A stretch of DNA of 64,000 bases from positions 62,001-126,000 of the forward strand of contig JAQUKV010000001.1 in NCBI GenBank assembly GCA_028718905.1, written 5' to 3'. Position 1 is the first letter of the stretch; every line of letters starts with the position of its first letter. The notes beneath the pieces are model-generated. The model saw only the letters and a program-made list of their open reading frames with translations. It did no database searches and was not told the origin of the DNA. Source of the DNA: Candidatus Peribacteraceae bacterium. Its GTDB lineage: Bacteria; Patescibacteriota; Gracilibacteria; Peribacterales; Peribacteraceae. The position numbers and the translations under genes were made by a program. Shown piece by piece: positions 43,269 through 51,283 of this stretch.

Positions 43269-43829
43269 ATGGAGGGCTCCCAGGAATTTTTCGATCACCA
43301 TTTGCCGCCGCTGTTGGGCGGCGGAGATACTTTGCTTGAGATGACGAAGGAAGCTCTGTGCGCCCACATCGTCACAATCCTGGCAGCGGAGAACGAGGCT
43401 CTTGGTAATTCGGTTGCTTTTTGCGCGCGCCTTACCCGGCAACAGGTATTTGATAGAGCGGCTTTCATGGAGATTCCTCTAAGGGAGCTGATTCCATTCC
43501 CGCCATTCTCAGCAGATGTGATTGCCGCCGGCATGCACGAATGGTATCGCCGCGGATGCGCCGCATCGCACGGGCATGTCGCTGTCGGCGTGCATGAGAC
43601 GGATGGAGAAGGAGTGGTGGCGCGGCCGGACGGCTCTTCTGCGTTTATGTTCGCGGGCGGAGTATTGGAGGTCGGTACGATCGATCCATCCGAAAGGGAA
43701 ATGGTCAGGCTGATGTTGTCGTTTGATGCGCTTGATAAAATCTGTCTGCCACCCCTTTCTCCTATTGCAATGCAACAAGCTCAATTGCTAAGAATACGCC
43801 AGAAATTGCGAGAGAGATTCGGTTTATAG
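43269..43829 (+). CDS. Unrecognised soluble protein
   Basis: A 186-residue product without signal peptide or membrane segment. The N-terminal third is helical (GDTLLEMTKEALCAHIVTIL), the middle has an alternating region (SHGHVAVGVHETDGEGVVAR, SSAFMFAGGVLEVGTIDPSE) suggesting a small beta-sheet, and the C-terminus is helical (QQAQLLRIRQKLRERFGL). I do not recognise the family. It lies between secA and holB on the same strand, but has its own -10 box. No further inference is possible. Confidence 0.7.
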   Translation: MEGSQEFFDHHLPPLLGGGDTLLEMTKEALCAHIVTILAAENEALGNSVAFCARLTRQQVFDRAAFMEIPLRELIPFPPFSADVIAAGMHEWYRRGCAASHGHVAVGVHETDGEGVVARPDGSSAFMFAGGVLEVGTIDPSEREMVRLMLSFDALDKICLPPLSPIAMQQAQLLRIRQKLRERFGL

Positions 43830-43855
43830 GATTTTCATCTTTCCGCGTTTGGTCG

Positions 43856-43861
43856 TAGAAT
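43856..43861 (+). promoter_or_regulatory. -10 element of holB
   Basis: TAGAAT, 8 nt before the ATG at 43870. Confidence 0.4.
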
Positions 43862-43869
43862 TCATTCTC

Positions 43870-44832
43870 ATGCCCCGCCCCTCCGATTTCGTCGGCCACG
43901 GTGCTGTGCTCAATGAGCTTACGCGCGATATTGCAACGGATAACGTGAGTCACGCCTATCTCTTCGCGGGGCCGCGGCACCTCGGCAAGATGACGCTGGC
44001 GCGGTGGTTCGCGGCGGAGCTTCTTTCGGCCGGGCAGTCTGAAGATGCTCTCGAGCGCATTCAGCATGACTGCGAACGGATGATGCACCCCGATCTTTTC
44101 GTCTTAGACCGGCTCTGGATCGCCGAACAGTGCGAGGACTGGGCGGTGATCGCACAGACCAGTAATGCGCCGCAGCAGGTGCGCGAGAAAAAGAAGGTCA
44201 AAACCGATACGATCGGCATTGATGACATCCGTGCACTTCAGGAGCGTTTGCAGGAAACGGCTTCGGGGCGGTATCGCTGCTGCATCATCCGCTCGGCCGA
44301 ACGTCTGCAGAGCGAAGCGGCGAATGCGCTCCTCAAGATCCTGGAAGAGCCGCCAGCCCCTTTGGTTTTCGTCTTCACGACGCAGGCTCTGTCTTCACTC
44401 CCTGCCACCGTCGTGTCGCGCATGCGCGTGATCCGGCTCCATCCGCTCCCGCACCGTGAGCTCATGCCGCTCCTCAAGGGAGTAGAAGACGAAGACCGGC
44501 AGTTTATTCTCCATCTTGCGCAGGGGGCACCCGGTATCGTGCAGGAGCTCAGGGAAGATCCCGAAGCGTTGCGCAGCCATCGGCTTATCCATTCCACGGC
44601 GATCTCTTTCTGGCGCACACATTCCCTCAAGGAACGGCTGCAGATCTTACGTCCGCTTCTGGAACGCGGCGCGGAGGCGGATCAGCTGCTGCTGCATCTC
44701 GCGCTGGCGCTGCGCGAACATTCGTCTTCCGCACGCGCTTCGGTGCAGGCTCTGAACGAACTGGCCCAGGGGCTGCACACCAACGCGCATCGTGGTCTCG
44801 TCGTGCAACGGTTTGGGATGCAGGTTTCATGA
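43870..44832 (+). CDS. holB: DNA polymerase III subunit delta' (clamp-loader AAA+ protein)
   Basis: Delta' is a structural clamp-loader subunit that helps place the DnaN ring on DNA. The 320-residue product has SHAYLFAGPRHLGKMTLARW in the P-loop position (the Thr/Ser after GK is Met, as expected for a non-hydrolysing subunit), then TIGIDDIRALQERLQETASG, RSAERLQSEAANALLKILEE and the sensor-1 region FTTQALSSLPATVVSRMRVI. The usual four-Cys zinc module is missing. The frame extends 7 codons upstream, but the ATG at 43870 fits both the family and the -10 box. A DnaX-like subunit is the alternative. Confidence 0.88.
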   Translation: MPRPSDFVGHGAVLNELTRDIATDNVSHAYLFAGPRHLGKMTLARWFAAELLSAGQSEDALERIQHDCERMMHPDLFVLDRLWIAEQCEDWAVIAQTSNAPQQVREKKKVKTDTIGIDDIRALQERLQETASGRYRCCIIRSAERLQSEAANALLKILEEPPAPLVFVFTTQALSSLPATVVSRMRVIRLHPLPHRELMPLLKGVEDEDRQFILHLAQGAPGIVQELREDPEALRSHRLIHSTAISFWRTHSLKERLQILRPLLERGAEADQLLLHLALALREHSSSARASVQALNELAQGLHTNAHRGLVVQRFGMQVS

Positions 44833-44947
44833 AGGCGTTTCCCTGCCCCTTTCCTTGCCTGCAGACGACATGGATGCTAGCCTCCTTCGCCGATTGAGTG
44901 GGATCTCCTCGTACCTTAGTTCCCTCCTCATGGCCCCCTCACTCGGT

Positions 44948-44994
44948 CTCTCCCCCTGCCCTTCGACTTCGCTCAGGGCAAGCAGGAGGGGAGA
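44948..44994. repeat. Palindromic repeat with CCTTCGACTTCGCTCAGG core
   Basis: CTCCCCCTGC-CCTTCGACTTCGCTCAGGG-...GCAGGAGGGGAG folds into a long hairpin between holB and the TPR gene; it combines the C/G palindrome and the CTTCGACTnCGCTCAGG core. Confidence 0.7.
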
Positions 44995-45012
44995 GATAGC
45001 GGAATCGGTTAT

Positions 45013-45777
45013 ATGGTCTACGTTTACGTTCTCTTCGGCTCGCTCTTCGGCATCTGCCTGATTCTGGGCGGGCGCGTGCTTGTCCGGCACCATGCGGTCC
45101 GTCGTTTCGTGCGCAGTATCTGCCAGCGGACCGATTCCGTCGGAGAGCGCGGAGCCGTGATTCTGGAAGAGACCAAGATCGACAAGCCACGCAAGAGTCC
45201 ACGCGTTTCCGCCATCGAAATGCAGCAGGTGCGTTCCCTCACCCGCGATGCGGAGAAAGCGGTGGCGCAGATGAAGTTCGACGATGCGGAGCGTCTCTTC
45301 ATTCAGGCACTCACCATCAATCCCAAGGCGTTTGATGTGCAGGCGCAACTGGCCAAGCTCTATCTGCTCACGGACCGGGACCACAAGGCAGAGGCCATGT
45401 ACCGCGAGCTCCTGCAGCACCGCGACGATGTTTCGTACTTCGCCAATCTCGGACTTTCGTACTACCGGCAGGGCAAATACGTGGAGGCCTGTCATTCGTA
45501 TCAGGACGCGCTCAATCGCGATCCCAAATCCCCCGAGCGCACGGCGGCGCTCGGACGTGCCTGTATCGCCGCTCAGCGGTTCGAAGAAGCCGCGCCTCTT
45601 CTCGAGAAGGCAGTCGTGCGCCTCAATCGCGATACGGCGCTTCTTCACTTACTCGCGGAGTGTTATCTGCAGCTTGGGCATGCCGACAAAGCCGAAGAGG
45701 TCTACCGTCGCATCAACCGGCTGGAGCCGTACAACGAATCCGTGAAGGAGAAGATTTCGGCATTGGCAAGGGCTTGA
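45013..45777 (+). CDS. Membrane-anchored TPR protein
   Basis: A 254-residue product with one N-terminal membrane helix (VYVYVLFGSLFGICLILGGR), a basic linker, and at least four tetratricopeptide repeats from about residue 75 (AEKAVAQMKFDDAERLFIQA, PKAFDVQAQLAKLYLLTDRD, YFANLGLSYYRQGKYVEACH, ALLHLLAECYLQLGHADKAE). TPRs form a superhelical surface for protein binding. The domain would face the cytoplasm or outside depending on topology; the basic residues after the helix favour a cytoplasmic side. The partner is unknown. A repeat-derived inverted repeat follows and separates it from the ferredoxin gene. Confidence 0.85.
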   Translation: MVYVYVLFGSLFGICLILGGRVLVRHHAVRRFVRSICQRTDSVGERGAVILEETKIDKPRKSPRVSAIEMQQVRSLTRDAEKAVAQMKFDDAERLFIQALTINPKAFDVQAQLAKLYLLTDRDHKAEAMYRELLQHRDDVSYFANLGLSYYRQGKYVEACHSYQDALNRDPKSPERTAALGRACIAAQRFEEAAPLLEKAVVRLNRDTALLHLLAECYLQLGHADKAEEVYRRINRLEPYNESVKEKISALARA

Positions 45778-45887
45778 GGAGGTAAAGAAGGTCGGGGACG
45801 TAAAGGAGGTGGCACGACAAAACTTTGTGGCTGGTTTGGGAAGCAGTACCTTCTTAACTTTCTGTACCTTCAATACCTCTATTACCT
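45778..45887. repeat. Purine/pyrimidine-rich inverted repeat between TPR and ferredoxin genes
   Basis: GAGGTAAAGAAGGTCGGGGA and CGTAAAGGAGGTGGCACGAC face AGTACCTTCTTAACTTTCTG and TACCTTCAATACCTCTATTA. Same family as 16420-16530 and 17838-17943; here it separates two convergent genes and could act as a bidirectional terminator. Confidence 0.65.
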
Positions 45888-46166
45888 TTAGTTTTCCAAC
45901 TCCACCGTCGCGTCTCCTTTGATTGTGGCCTGACAGCCCAGGCGTTCCTCCCCGCCGACGCCCATGGCCTCTTCGCGCTCGTTGAGAGGGCTCAGATTTT
46001 CCGCACCCTTGCGAACCTTGCATTTGCAGGTCATGCAGAAGCCGTTGCCGCCGCAGGCGCTCTCCATAGGGATTCCATTTGCCTGTGCAGCTTGCAGAAT
46101 CGTTTCGTCCGCTTTGGCGTCGACGGTTTTTTCCTGGCCGCTCATGATAAAGGTGATTTTGGGCAT
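45888..46166 (-). CDS. [2Fe-2S] ferredoxin
   Basis: Small electron carrier of 92 residues. The plant-type cluster motif is MESACGGNGFCMTCKCKV (Cys-x5-Cys-x2-Cys) with the fourth Cys in ERLGCQATIKGD. The start MPKITFIMSGQEKTVDAKAD fits the family; the frame is open further upstream only by chance. CATACT lies 6 nt before the ATG. It is divergently placed from sufC, so it could serve Fe-S cluster assembly, where an Isc/Suf-associated ferredoxin supplies electrons. That role is inferred from proximity. Confidence 0.92.
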   Translation of the reverse strand: MPKITFIMSGQEKTVDAKADETILQAAQANGIPMESACGGNGFCMTCKCKVRKGAENLSPLNEREEAMGVGGEERLGCQATIKGDATVELEN

Positions 46167-46172
46167 GAGGGC

Positions 46173-46178
46173 AGTATG
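46173..46178 (-). promoter_or_regulatory. -10 element of the ferredoxin gene
   Basis: CATACT on the minus strand, 6 nt from the ATG; same layout as tsaB. Confidence 0.4.
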
Positions 46179-46257
46179 CAGGATGTCTTCCGACAGATGA
46201 AGGGATTTTTCGTCGTGTCTTCTTTCTCCTGCGGCGTCTCTCGGGGATACTTGGGGC

Positions 46258-47019
46258 GTGCCGTCCCATTCTCCGCTCCTCTCTGTCCGCAATCTGCATG
46301 TCTTCGCCGCAGGGAACGAAGTGGTGCGCGGCGTTTCGCTCAAGGTACATCCCGGCGAACTGCATGTGATCATGGGTCCGAACGGCGCAGGTAAATCATC
46401 CCTTGTGCATGCTCTTTCCGGTCATCCCTTCTTGCAGGTTCGGCAGGGAACCGTGCGTTTTGCAGGCAAAAATCTTCTGAAGCTCGCCCCCCACGAACGC
46501 GCGCAGGCGGGGCTCTTTCTGGCGTTCCAGCATCCGCGCGAGATCGCCGGCGTGAGTGTCAGGAATTTTCTCTACGCCGCAGTCACGGCCATGAAGAAAA
46601 AACTGACGCCGCTTGCATTCCACGATCGTCTGGCAACGGCAATGCATCTGCTCAAGATCGACAGCGCGTGGGAAGACCGGTCAGTCCATCATGGCTTTTC
46701 GGGGGGGGAGAAGAAGAAACTCGAAATCCTGCAATTACTTATCCTGGAGCCGAAACTCGCCCTGCTCGACGAAACGGATTCCGGTCTCGACTTCGACGCC
46801 CTCACGGTGGTGGCGCAGGGACTGAAGCAGCTGCGCAAGCGTCATCCGTCCTTTGCGGCTGTTCTCGTCACGCATAACACGCGTTTTCTCTCTCTTCTCA
46901 GGCCGGATCATGTCCACGTTCTGCTCGCCGGCGCGATCAAAGAAAGCGGCGGTTCCGCACTTGCCCGCGCACTTGATCGGGATGGATTTCGCAAATATCT
47001 CACAAAGAGCGGCGAATGA
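46258..47019 (+). CDS. sufC: Fe-S cluster assembly ATPase SufC
   Basis: SufC is the ABC-type ATPase of the SufBCD scaffold that builds Fe-S clusters in the cytoplasm. The 253-residue product (GTG start) has Walker A GPNGAGKSSLVHALSG, the SufC pattern FLAFQHPREIAGVSVRNFL, signature FSGGEKKKLEILQLL and Walker B LALLDETDSGLDFDAL, all typical of SufC rather than of transporter ATPases. SufB and SufD are encoded 7-10 kb away (53990 and 56321) and no SufS/SufE/SufU is in the window, so the cluster is dispersed. Confidence 0.95.
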   Translation: MPSHSPLLSVRNLHVFAAGNEVVRGVSLKVHPGELHVIMGPNGAGKSSLVHALSGHPFLQVRQGTVRFAGKNLLKLAPHERAQAGLFLAFQHPREIAGVSVRNFLYAAVTAMKKKLTPLAFHDRLATAMHLLKIDSAWEDRSVHHGFSGGEKKKLEILQLLILEPKLALLDETDSGLDFDALTVVAQGLKQLRKRHPSFAAVLVTHNTRFLSLLRPDHVHVLLAGAIKESGGSALARALDRDGFRKYLTKSGE

Positions 47020-47103
47020 TTCCAGCTCGAGAACCTGCAGATTGCCGTCTTTGTCCTTTTAATGGCAGGCCTGCTATCATGGTGCCTCTTTCCCCTCTTT
47101 TTT

Positions 47104-47853
47104 ATGGAAGATACGAACGTTGCAGTCCGCCCGCCCGTCTGGCTGGCCATTCTGCTCGTGCTTGTTGCCGGCGGGTTCTACCTCACCGGAAAGGTCATTG
47201 AACAGAAGGATTTCGCGCCCATGACCATCTCCGTTGAGAGTACGGGGAAAGCCTCCGCAGTCCCCGATATCGCCGTGGTGAGTTTCGGTGTGCAGACCGG
47301 TCGCCAGTCTACGGCACCACAGGCCATGAAGATCCTTGCCCAGAAGATGTCGGATATCGTTGCGGCCGTGAAGAAGCAGGGCATTGAAGACAAAGACATC
47401 ACCACGGATACCCTTTCTCTGCAGCCGGAGTTTGACTGGAAGGAAGGACAGCAGATCCCGCGCGGGTATCAGGCGACGGAATCGTTGCATGTGAAGGTGC
47501 GGGATCTCGATAAGATCGGCGATCTTCTTGCCGCCGTGACGGGCGAAGGCGTGAATCAGGTCGGCGGGGTGGATTTCACCATGGATGATCCCGAGGCCCT
47601 GCAGGCCGCTGCACGCGAGAAGGCGATTGTGAAAGCCGAAGCCAAAGCCCGGCTGCTTGCAACGCAGCTCGGCCGAAGCATCAGCCGGCTGAAGGGATTC
47701 TCGGAAGGCGGTTATGCGGCACCGATGGATTATCGCAAGGCAAACGTAATGATGGACAGCGTGGGCGGCGGCGCTCCGCTCCCCTCCGTTCCGGTTGCGG
47801 CCGGTGAGCAGGAGGTGAATGTGTCGGTGTCACTCATCTACGAGCTTCGCTGA
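47104..47853 (+). CDS. SIMPL-domain (DUF541) envelope protein
   Basis: SIMPL proteins are exported or membrane-anchored beta/alpha proteins, often linked to oxidative stress protection or cell adhesion, without a known enzyme activity. The 249-residue product has one N-terminal membrane segment (PPVWLAILLVLVAGGFYLTG) and the domain pattern MTISVESTGKASAVPDIAVV, QKMSDIVAAVKKQGIEDKDI, ARLLATQLGRSISRLKGFSE and the last strand QEVNVSVSLIYELR. The frame extends 14 codons upstream, but the ATG at 47104 gives a sensible topology. Its 3' end overlaps the convergent gene at 47830 by 24 bp. Confidence 0.9.
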   Translation: MEDTNVAVRPPVWLAILLVLVAGGFYLTGKVIEQKDFAPMTISVESTGKASAVPDIAVVSFGVQTGRQSTAPQAMKILAQKMSDIVAAVKKQGIEDKDITTDTLSLQPEFDWKEGQQIPRGYQATESLHVKVRDLDKIGDLLAAVTGEGVNQVGGVDFTMDDPEALQAAAREKAIVKAEAKARLLATQLGRSISRLKGFSEGGYAAPMDYRKANVMMDSVGGGAPLPSVPVAAGEQEVNVSVSLIYELR

Positions 47854-48204
47854 TTCATTTTTTTCCGGAAACGCAGGAAACCGTATTCTGCATTGCAATG
47901 CCAGTGCAGAAGCGTCCACGCCGCTTGTTCCCATTCTGCCAATGAAACGGCGTTTCTGGTTGCGGTGGATGCGCACCATGATCCGGACATGTTTCCACTT
48001 ATTGTGCGTCATCACCTGCCGGATCAGCTCGCGCTGCTCGTAGAGACGACCGGCGATATACGCCGCGCTCTGCCGGTCCATTCCGTTTTCCGCCATCTGC
48101 AGAAGCGCCCGTATGCCGGTGGCGGTGGCACGGAACGCCTCAATGACATCACGCTCATTACATCGCAGCATCGGCAGCCATCGGCCCGGCAATTCGCACT
48201 TCAT
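47830..48204 (-). CDS. Unrecognised small helical protein
   Basis: A 124-residue product whose ATG overlaps the TGA of the upstream gene (ATGA, 48201-48204), good evidence that it is translated. It is basic and helical (NERDVIEAFRATATGIRALL, RLYEQRELIRQVMTHNKWKH, MVRIHRNQKRRFIGR) with no membrane segment. I do not recognise the family. Its 3' end overlaps the SIMPL gene tail by 24 bp in the opposite direction. Probably forms an operon with the membrane protein at 48201-48602 and the Cys-rich peptide gene at 48621. Confidence 0.6.
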   Translation of the reverse strand: MKCELPGRWLPMLRCNERDVIEAFRATATGIRALLQMAENGMDRQSAAYIAGRLYEQRELIRQVMTHNKWKHVRIMVRIHRNQKRRFIGRMGTSGVDASALALQCRIRFPAFPEKNESAKLVDE

Positions 48205-48602
48205 GACCACAGGGCGGCAATTTCTTTATGTGCCGCCACGAGGATGCCGCCCGCGGTGATGCACGCAAGGCCGAGGAGCAGCGGGAGGTCGAATTTCTCA
48301 CGGACGACGGTGAGATTGAAAAGAAGCGCTGCAAGCGGCGCCGCGGCAATCCAGAGTGCAATGATCACAAGGAAGCTGCCGAACGCGCGGTTGCCCCAGA
48401 GAAAGCCCAGCCCGTAGAGCAGGTTGATGATGACGGGGATCCAGATGAAGGCGACGAGCGTCACGATCAGGCCGACGAGGGAAGAAGAATAGGCGAAGCC
48501 GAAGATTATTCCGCGGGGAGGCACCTTGCCCAGAAAATAGCCGAACCACGTGATGATGAACTGTGCAGAGAGGAACGCGGCCAAGACGAGAAGCTTCAGC
48601 AT
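48201..48602 (-). CDS. Small four-helix membrane protein
   Basis: A 133-residue product with four predicted membrane helices (LLVLAAFLSAQFIITWFGYF, SLVGLIVTLVAFIWIPVIIN, FLVIIALWIAAAPLAALLFN, LLLGLACITAGGILVAAHKE). The overall look resembles half of a drug/metabolite transporter, but no diagnostic motif lets me assign it. Coupled by ATGA to the helical protein gene at 47830 and preceded, after 18 bp, by the Cys-rich peptide gene at 48621. Confidence 0.7.
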   Translation of the reverse strand: MLKLLVLAAFLSAQFIITWFGYFLGKVPPRGIIFGFAYSSSLVGLIVTLVAFIWIPVIINLLYGLGFLWGNRAFGSFLVIIALWIAAAPLAALLFNLTVVREKFDLPLLLGLACITAGGILVAAHKEIAALWS

Positions 48603-48620
48603 GCCCAGAGCCTACCACGA

Positions 48621-48740
48621 TTATTGGTCGTCTTTCTCCTCTTCTTCCTGTGCGCATGTGCAGGCGTTCTCTTCGCATTGGCAGCCGCCGCAGAGTTCAC
48701 AGATCGGTTCACCGCAGAGCTCGCATGTGGTTTCTTCCAT
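48621..48740 (-). CDS. 39-residue Cys-rich peptide
   Basis: A short frame encoding MEETTCELCGEPICELCGGC followed by QCEENACTCAQEEEEKDDQ. Eight Cys in 39 residues, in CxxC / CxxC / CxC / CxC pairs, suggest metal binding (zinc ribbon-like or metallothionein-like), with acidic ends. It sits between the MacB-type permease gene and the small membrane protein gene on the same strand. No Shine-Dalgarno motif. The regular Cys spacing argues against a chance frame. Confidence 0.65.
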   Translation of the reverse strand: MEETTCELCGEPICELCGGCQCEENACTCAQEEEEKDDQ

Positions 48741-48816
48741 GGGGAAGGGGGAAGGAAAGGGGGAAGAAAGCACATTCTCTCCGACTGTCCTTCTGTGTGC
48801 AAGGGGCTGTTTTTGG

Positions 48817-50034
48817 CTACTCGAAGCGCATTGCCTCGATGGGGCTCAATTTTGCGGCGCGCTGTGCCGGGTAGATGCCGAACACCAATCCCGTTGCGAC
48901 AGCCATGCCGACGGACAGTATCACGGAGAGCGGAGTGAGCGTGTAGGGGAAGCTGCCGATGAATTTGGAGGCGACGCGTGCGAGCAGAAAGCCGATGGTG
49001 GCGCCGCCCACGAGCCCGATGAGGCCGCCGAGCAGGGTCAAGGTCACGGCTTCAAGAAGGAATTGCAGGAGGATATTCCGGCGTGTGGCGCCGACGGCCT
49101 TGCGCAGGCCGATTTCCTTGGTCCGTTCCGATACCGAGACAAGCATGATATTCATGATTCCGATACCGCCGACGACCAGAGAGATGGCTGCGATGAGTCC
49201 GAGGAAAATTGTGATCGAGAGCGTAACGGTTCCGATGACGGATGTTGCCTGTGCGAAGGACCGCGCGATGAAATCGTCCTTGGCGGGGTCGTCCTCCGGA
49301 TTGGTGATCTTGTGCCGCTGGCGGAGGAGCGACTTGATGTCGATTTCGGTAAGCGTGAGGTCGTCCTTGGACTGGAGCGAAACATAATCGACGTACTGGT
49401 ACTTGCCCGTCATGGCCTTGGCGACGGTGATCGGAATGTACACGGGTGTATCCAGATTCCCCGCCAGCGCCGAACCGAACGAGGCGAGAACGCCCACGAC
49501 TGTGAACTTCTGCGTGCCGATGGTAATGCGCTGGTCGACGGGATCCTGGTTGCCGAAGAGGTCTTCCGCCGTCTGGCTTGCGAGCACGGCAACAGGAGAG
49601 GCGCCTTTGACGTCTCCGTCGGAGAGCAGACGTCCATGATCGAGTTTCACAGACAGATTGGGGAATATCTCTTTGGTCGTTCCGAATACCGTCGGCTTTT
49701 TCTCCTCTTTTCCGTACTTCACGCTCTGGCCAACGAAGACGACGGGAGCGGCACTCGTGACGGTCGAGAGCTTGCTCAGTGCATCGAAGTCGGCATCAGA
49801 GATGCTTTCTGTCGCCTTGCCGAATTCCTGCAGACCCTTGGCGTGAATCTCGAAGGTGGATCCGCTGAACTGCGATACCTGGGCGAGAATGTACGTCTGA
49901 AAACTCGAGCCCATCGAAACCATGAGCACAACGGAGCCGACACCGATGACAATGCCGAGCGTCGTCAGGAGGGAGCGCGATATATTGCGCGTGATTCCTT
50001 GGGTGGCCGTGCGGATGGTGTCTCGAAACAGCAT
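48817..50034 (-). CDS. MacB/FtsX-type ABC transporter permease (second copy)
   Basis: A 405-residue permease of an exporter in the MacB/LolC superfamily, which moves lipoproteins, peptides or drugs out of the membrane by mechanotransmission. One N-terminal membrane helix (LLTTLGIVIGVGSVVLMVSM), a large extracytoplasmic MacB_PCD domain (about 45-260), and three C-terminal helices (SITIFLGLIAAISLVVGGIG, LGGLIGLVGGATIGFLLARV, VILSVGMAVATGLVFGIYPA) with the GIMNIMLVSVSERTKEIGLR coupling loop. It starts in a 1-bp overlap with the homologous permease upstream. The two probably form a heterodimer with the ATPase at 51284. Confidence 0.92.
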   Translation of the reverse strand: MLFRDTIRTATQGITRNISRSLLTTLGIVIGVGSVVLMVSMGSSFQTYILAQVSQFSGSTFEIHAKGLQEFGKATESISDADFDALSKLSTVTSAAPVVFVGQSVKYGKEEKKPTVFGTTKEIFPNLSVKLDHGRLLSDGDVKGASPVAVLASQTAEDLFGNQDPVDQRITIGTQKFTVVGVLASFGSALAGNLDTPVYIPITVAKAMTGKYQYVDYVSLQSKDDLTLTEIDIKSLLRQRHKITNPEDDPAKDDFIARSFAQATSVIGTVTLSITIFLGLIAAISLVVGGIGIMNIMLVSVSERTKEIGLRKAVGATRRNILLQFLLEAVTLTLLGGLIGLVGGATIGFLLARVASKFIGSFPYTLTPLSVILSVGMAVATGLVFGIYPAQRAAKLSPIEAMRFE

Positions 50035-51269
50035 TATTCGTAGCGGAGGGCTTCGATGGGATTGAGTTCTGCCGCTTTCCGCGCCGGGTAAATCCCGAAA
50101 ACGAGTCCTGTGGCGGCAGCCGTTGCGAGGGCGATGATCATGGCACCGAAGTTCAGGATGAATGCATAATCGGCCAGGAACCTCTTCGCAACAGCGACGA
50201 TCAGGTAATCCAGACCGATACCGATTGCCGTTCCCACGATGCCGCCGATGACGGTCAGCACTACGGCCTCCACAAGGAATTGCATCATGATGTCTTTCGG
50301 TTGCGCTCCCAAGGCCTTGCGCAGCCCTATTTCACGTGTCCGCTCCGTCACCGCCACCAGCATGATATTCATGATCCCGATGCCGCCGACCACCAGCGAC
50401 ACTGCGGCGATCATCGTAATGAAGAGCGTGAGACCGACGGAGACGGCGGAGAGAATTTCCTGCGCCTGCGCCGCGGTTCGGACCAGAAAGTCATCGTTGT
50501 CCGTTCCCCCATTCGAGGGAAGCGTGATCGAGTGGCGTCGTCTGAGCAGTGTTTGAATATCCACGACGGCATCCTCCAGATCGCCGGTGGCCTGCGCGGT
50601 GACCATGTCCACGTAGGAATGTTGGGTGACGATTTTGGCCGTGGAGAGCGGAATAATCACGCGCTTATCCATGTTCTGGAAGAATTGCGAACCGACCGCG
50701 GTCAGGACGCCGATGACGGTGTACTTGCGGCCGCCGAGGTCAATCCGCTTGCCCAGCGGGTCCTGGTTCCCGAAGAGATCGGTGGCGGTATCCGGACCGA
50801 GGACGGCGACGGCCCGCGCCTCCGTTTCATCGGTCTCATCATGAAACCGGCCCGAAGCGATATCCACTTTCTGGTTCTGATAGTTTTCAGGGCTGACGCC
50901 GATGATCCGGGAGTCGGAGGTTTCACGACCGAAACCAATGTCTCCGGTTACAAAGATCATCGGGGCGATATTCGTGATCGTCGAGAGCTTCTTCAGTGCG
51001 TCCACATCCGAAAACGTCAGTGCCTTCAGGTCGGCGTTGAGTCCGCCGCCGCCGCCTTCCGGTCCTTTGTTCCCCGGCCAGAGTGCGATGGTCTTGGGCC
51101 CGAGCGCACTGATCTGGCCCAGAATCACGCCCTCCATGCTCCTGCCGATGCTCGTCATCAGGACGACTGCCCCCACACCGATGATGATTCCCAGCATCGT
51201 GAGGAATGCACGGCTTCTGTTCGCCCGGATCGCCCGAAGCGCGATGATGATCGTATCGCGGATTTGCAT
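50034..51269 (-). CDS. MacB/FtsX-type ABC transporter permease (first copy)
   Basis: A 411-residue homologue of the next gene with the same four-helix topology: FLTMLGIIIGVGAVVLMTSI near the N-terminus, a MacB_PCD periplasmic domain, then LTLFITMIAAVSLVVGGIGI, the coupling loop GIMNIMLVAVTERTREIGLR, and IALATAAATGLVFGIYPARK. Tandem non-identical permeases indicate a duplication followed by divergence. Located 15 bp after the ATPase gene in a four-gene operon (adaptor, ATPase, permease, permease). The substrate is unknown. Confidence 0.92.
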   Translation of the reverse strand: MQIRDTIIIALRAIRANRSRAFLTMLGIIIGVGAVVLMTSIGRSMEGVILGQISALGPKTIALWPGNKGPEGGGGGLNADLKALTFSDVDALKKLSTITNIAPMIFVTGDIGFGRETSDSRIIGVSPENYQNQKVDIASGRFHDETDETEARAVAVLGPDTATDLFGNQDPLGKRIDLGGRKYTVIGVLTAVGSQFFQNMDKRVIIPLSTAKIVTQHSYVDMVTAQATGDLEDAVVDIQTLLRRRHSITLPSNGGTDNDDFLVRTAAQAQEILSAVSVGLTLFITMIAAVSLVVGGIGIMNIMLVAVTERTREIGLRKALGAQPKDIMMQFLVEAVVLTVIGGIVGTAIGIGLDYLIVAVAKRFLADYAFILNFGAMIIALATAAATGLVFGIYPARKAAELNPIEALRYE

Positions 51270-51283
51270 GGCGAAGGGAGGGG

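Noticed and set aside
48550..50043. Open frame of 497 codons opposite the permease gene
   Set aside because: Antisense to a clear MacB-type permease and to the Cys-rich peptide gene; Asp/Glu/Gly-rich reverse-complement composition.
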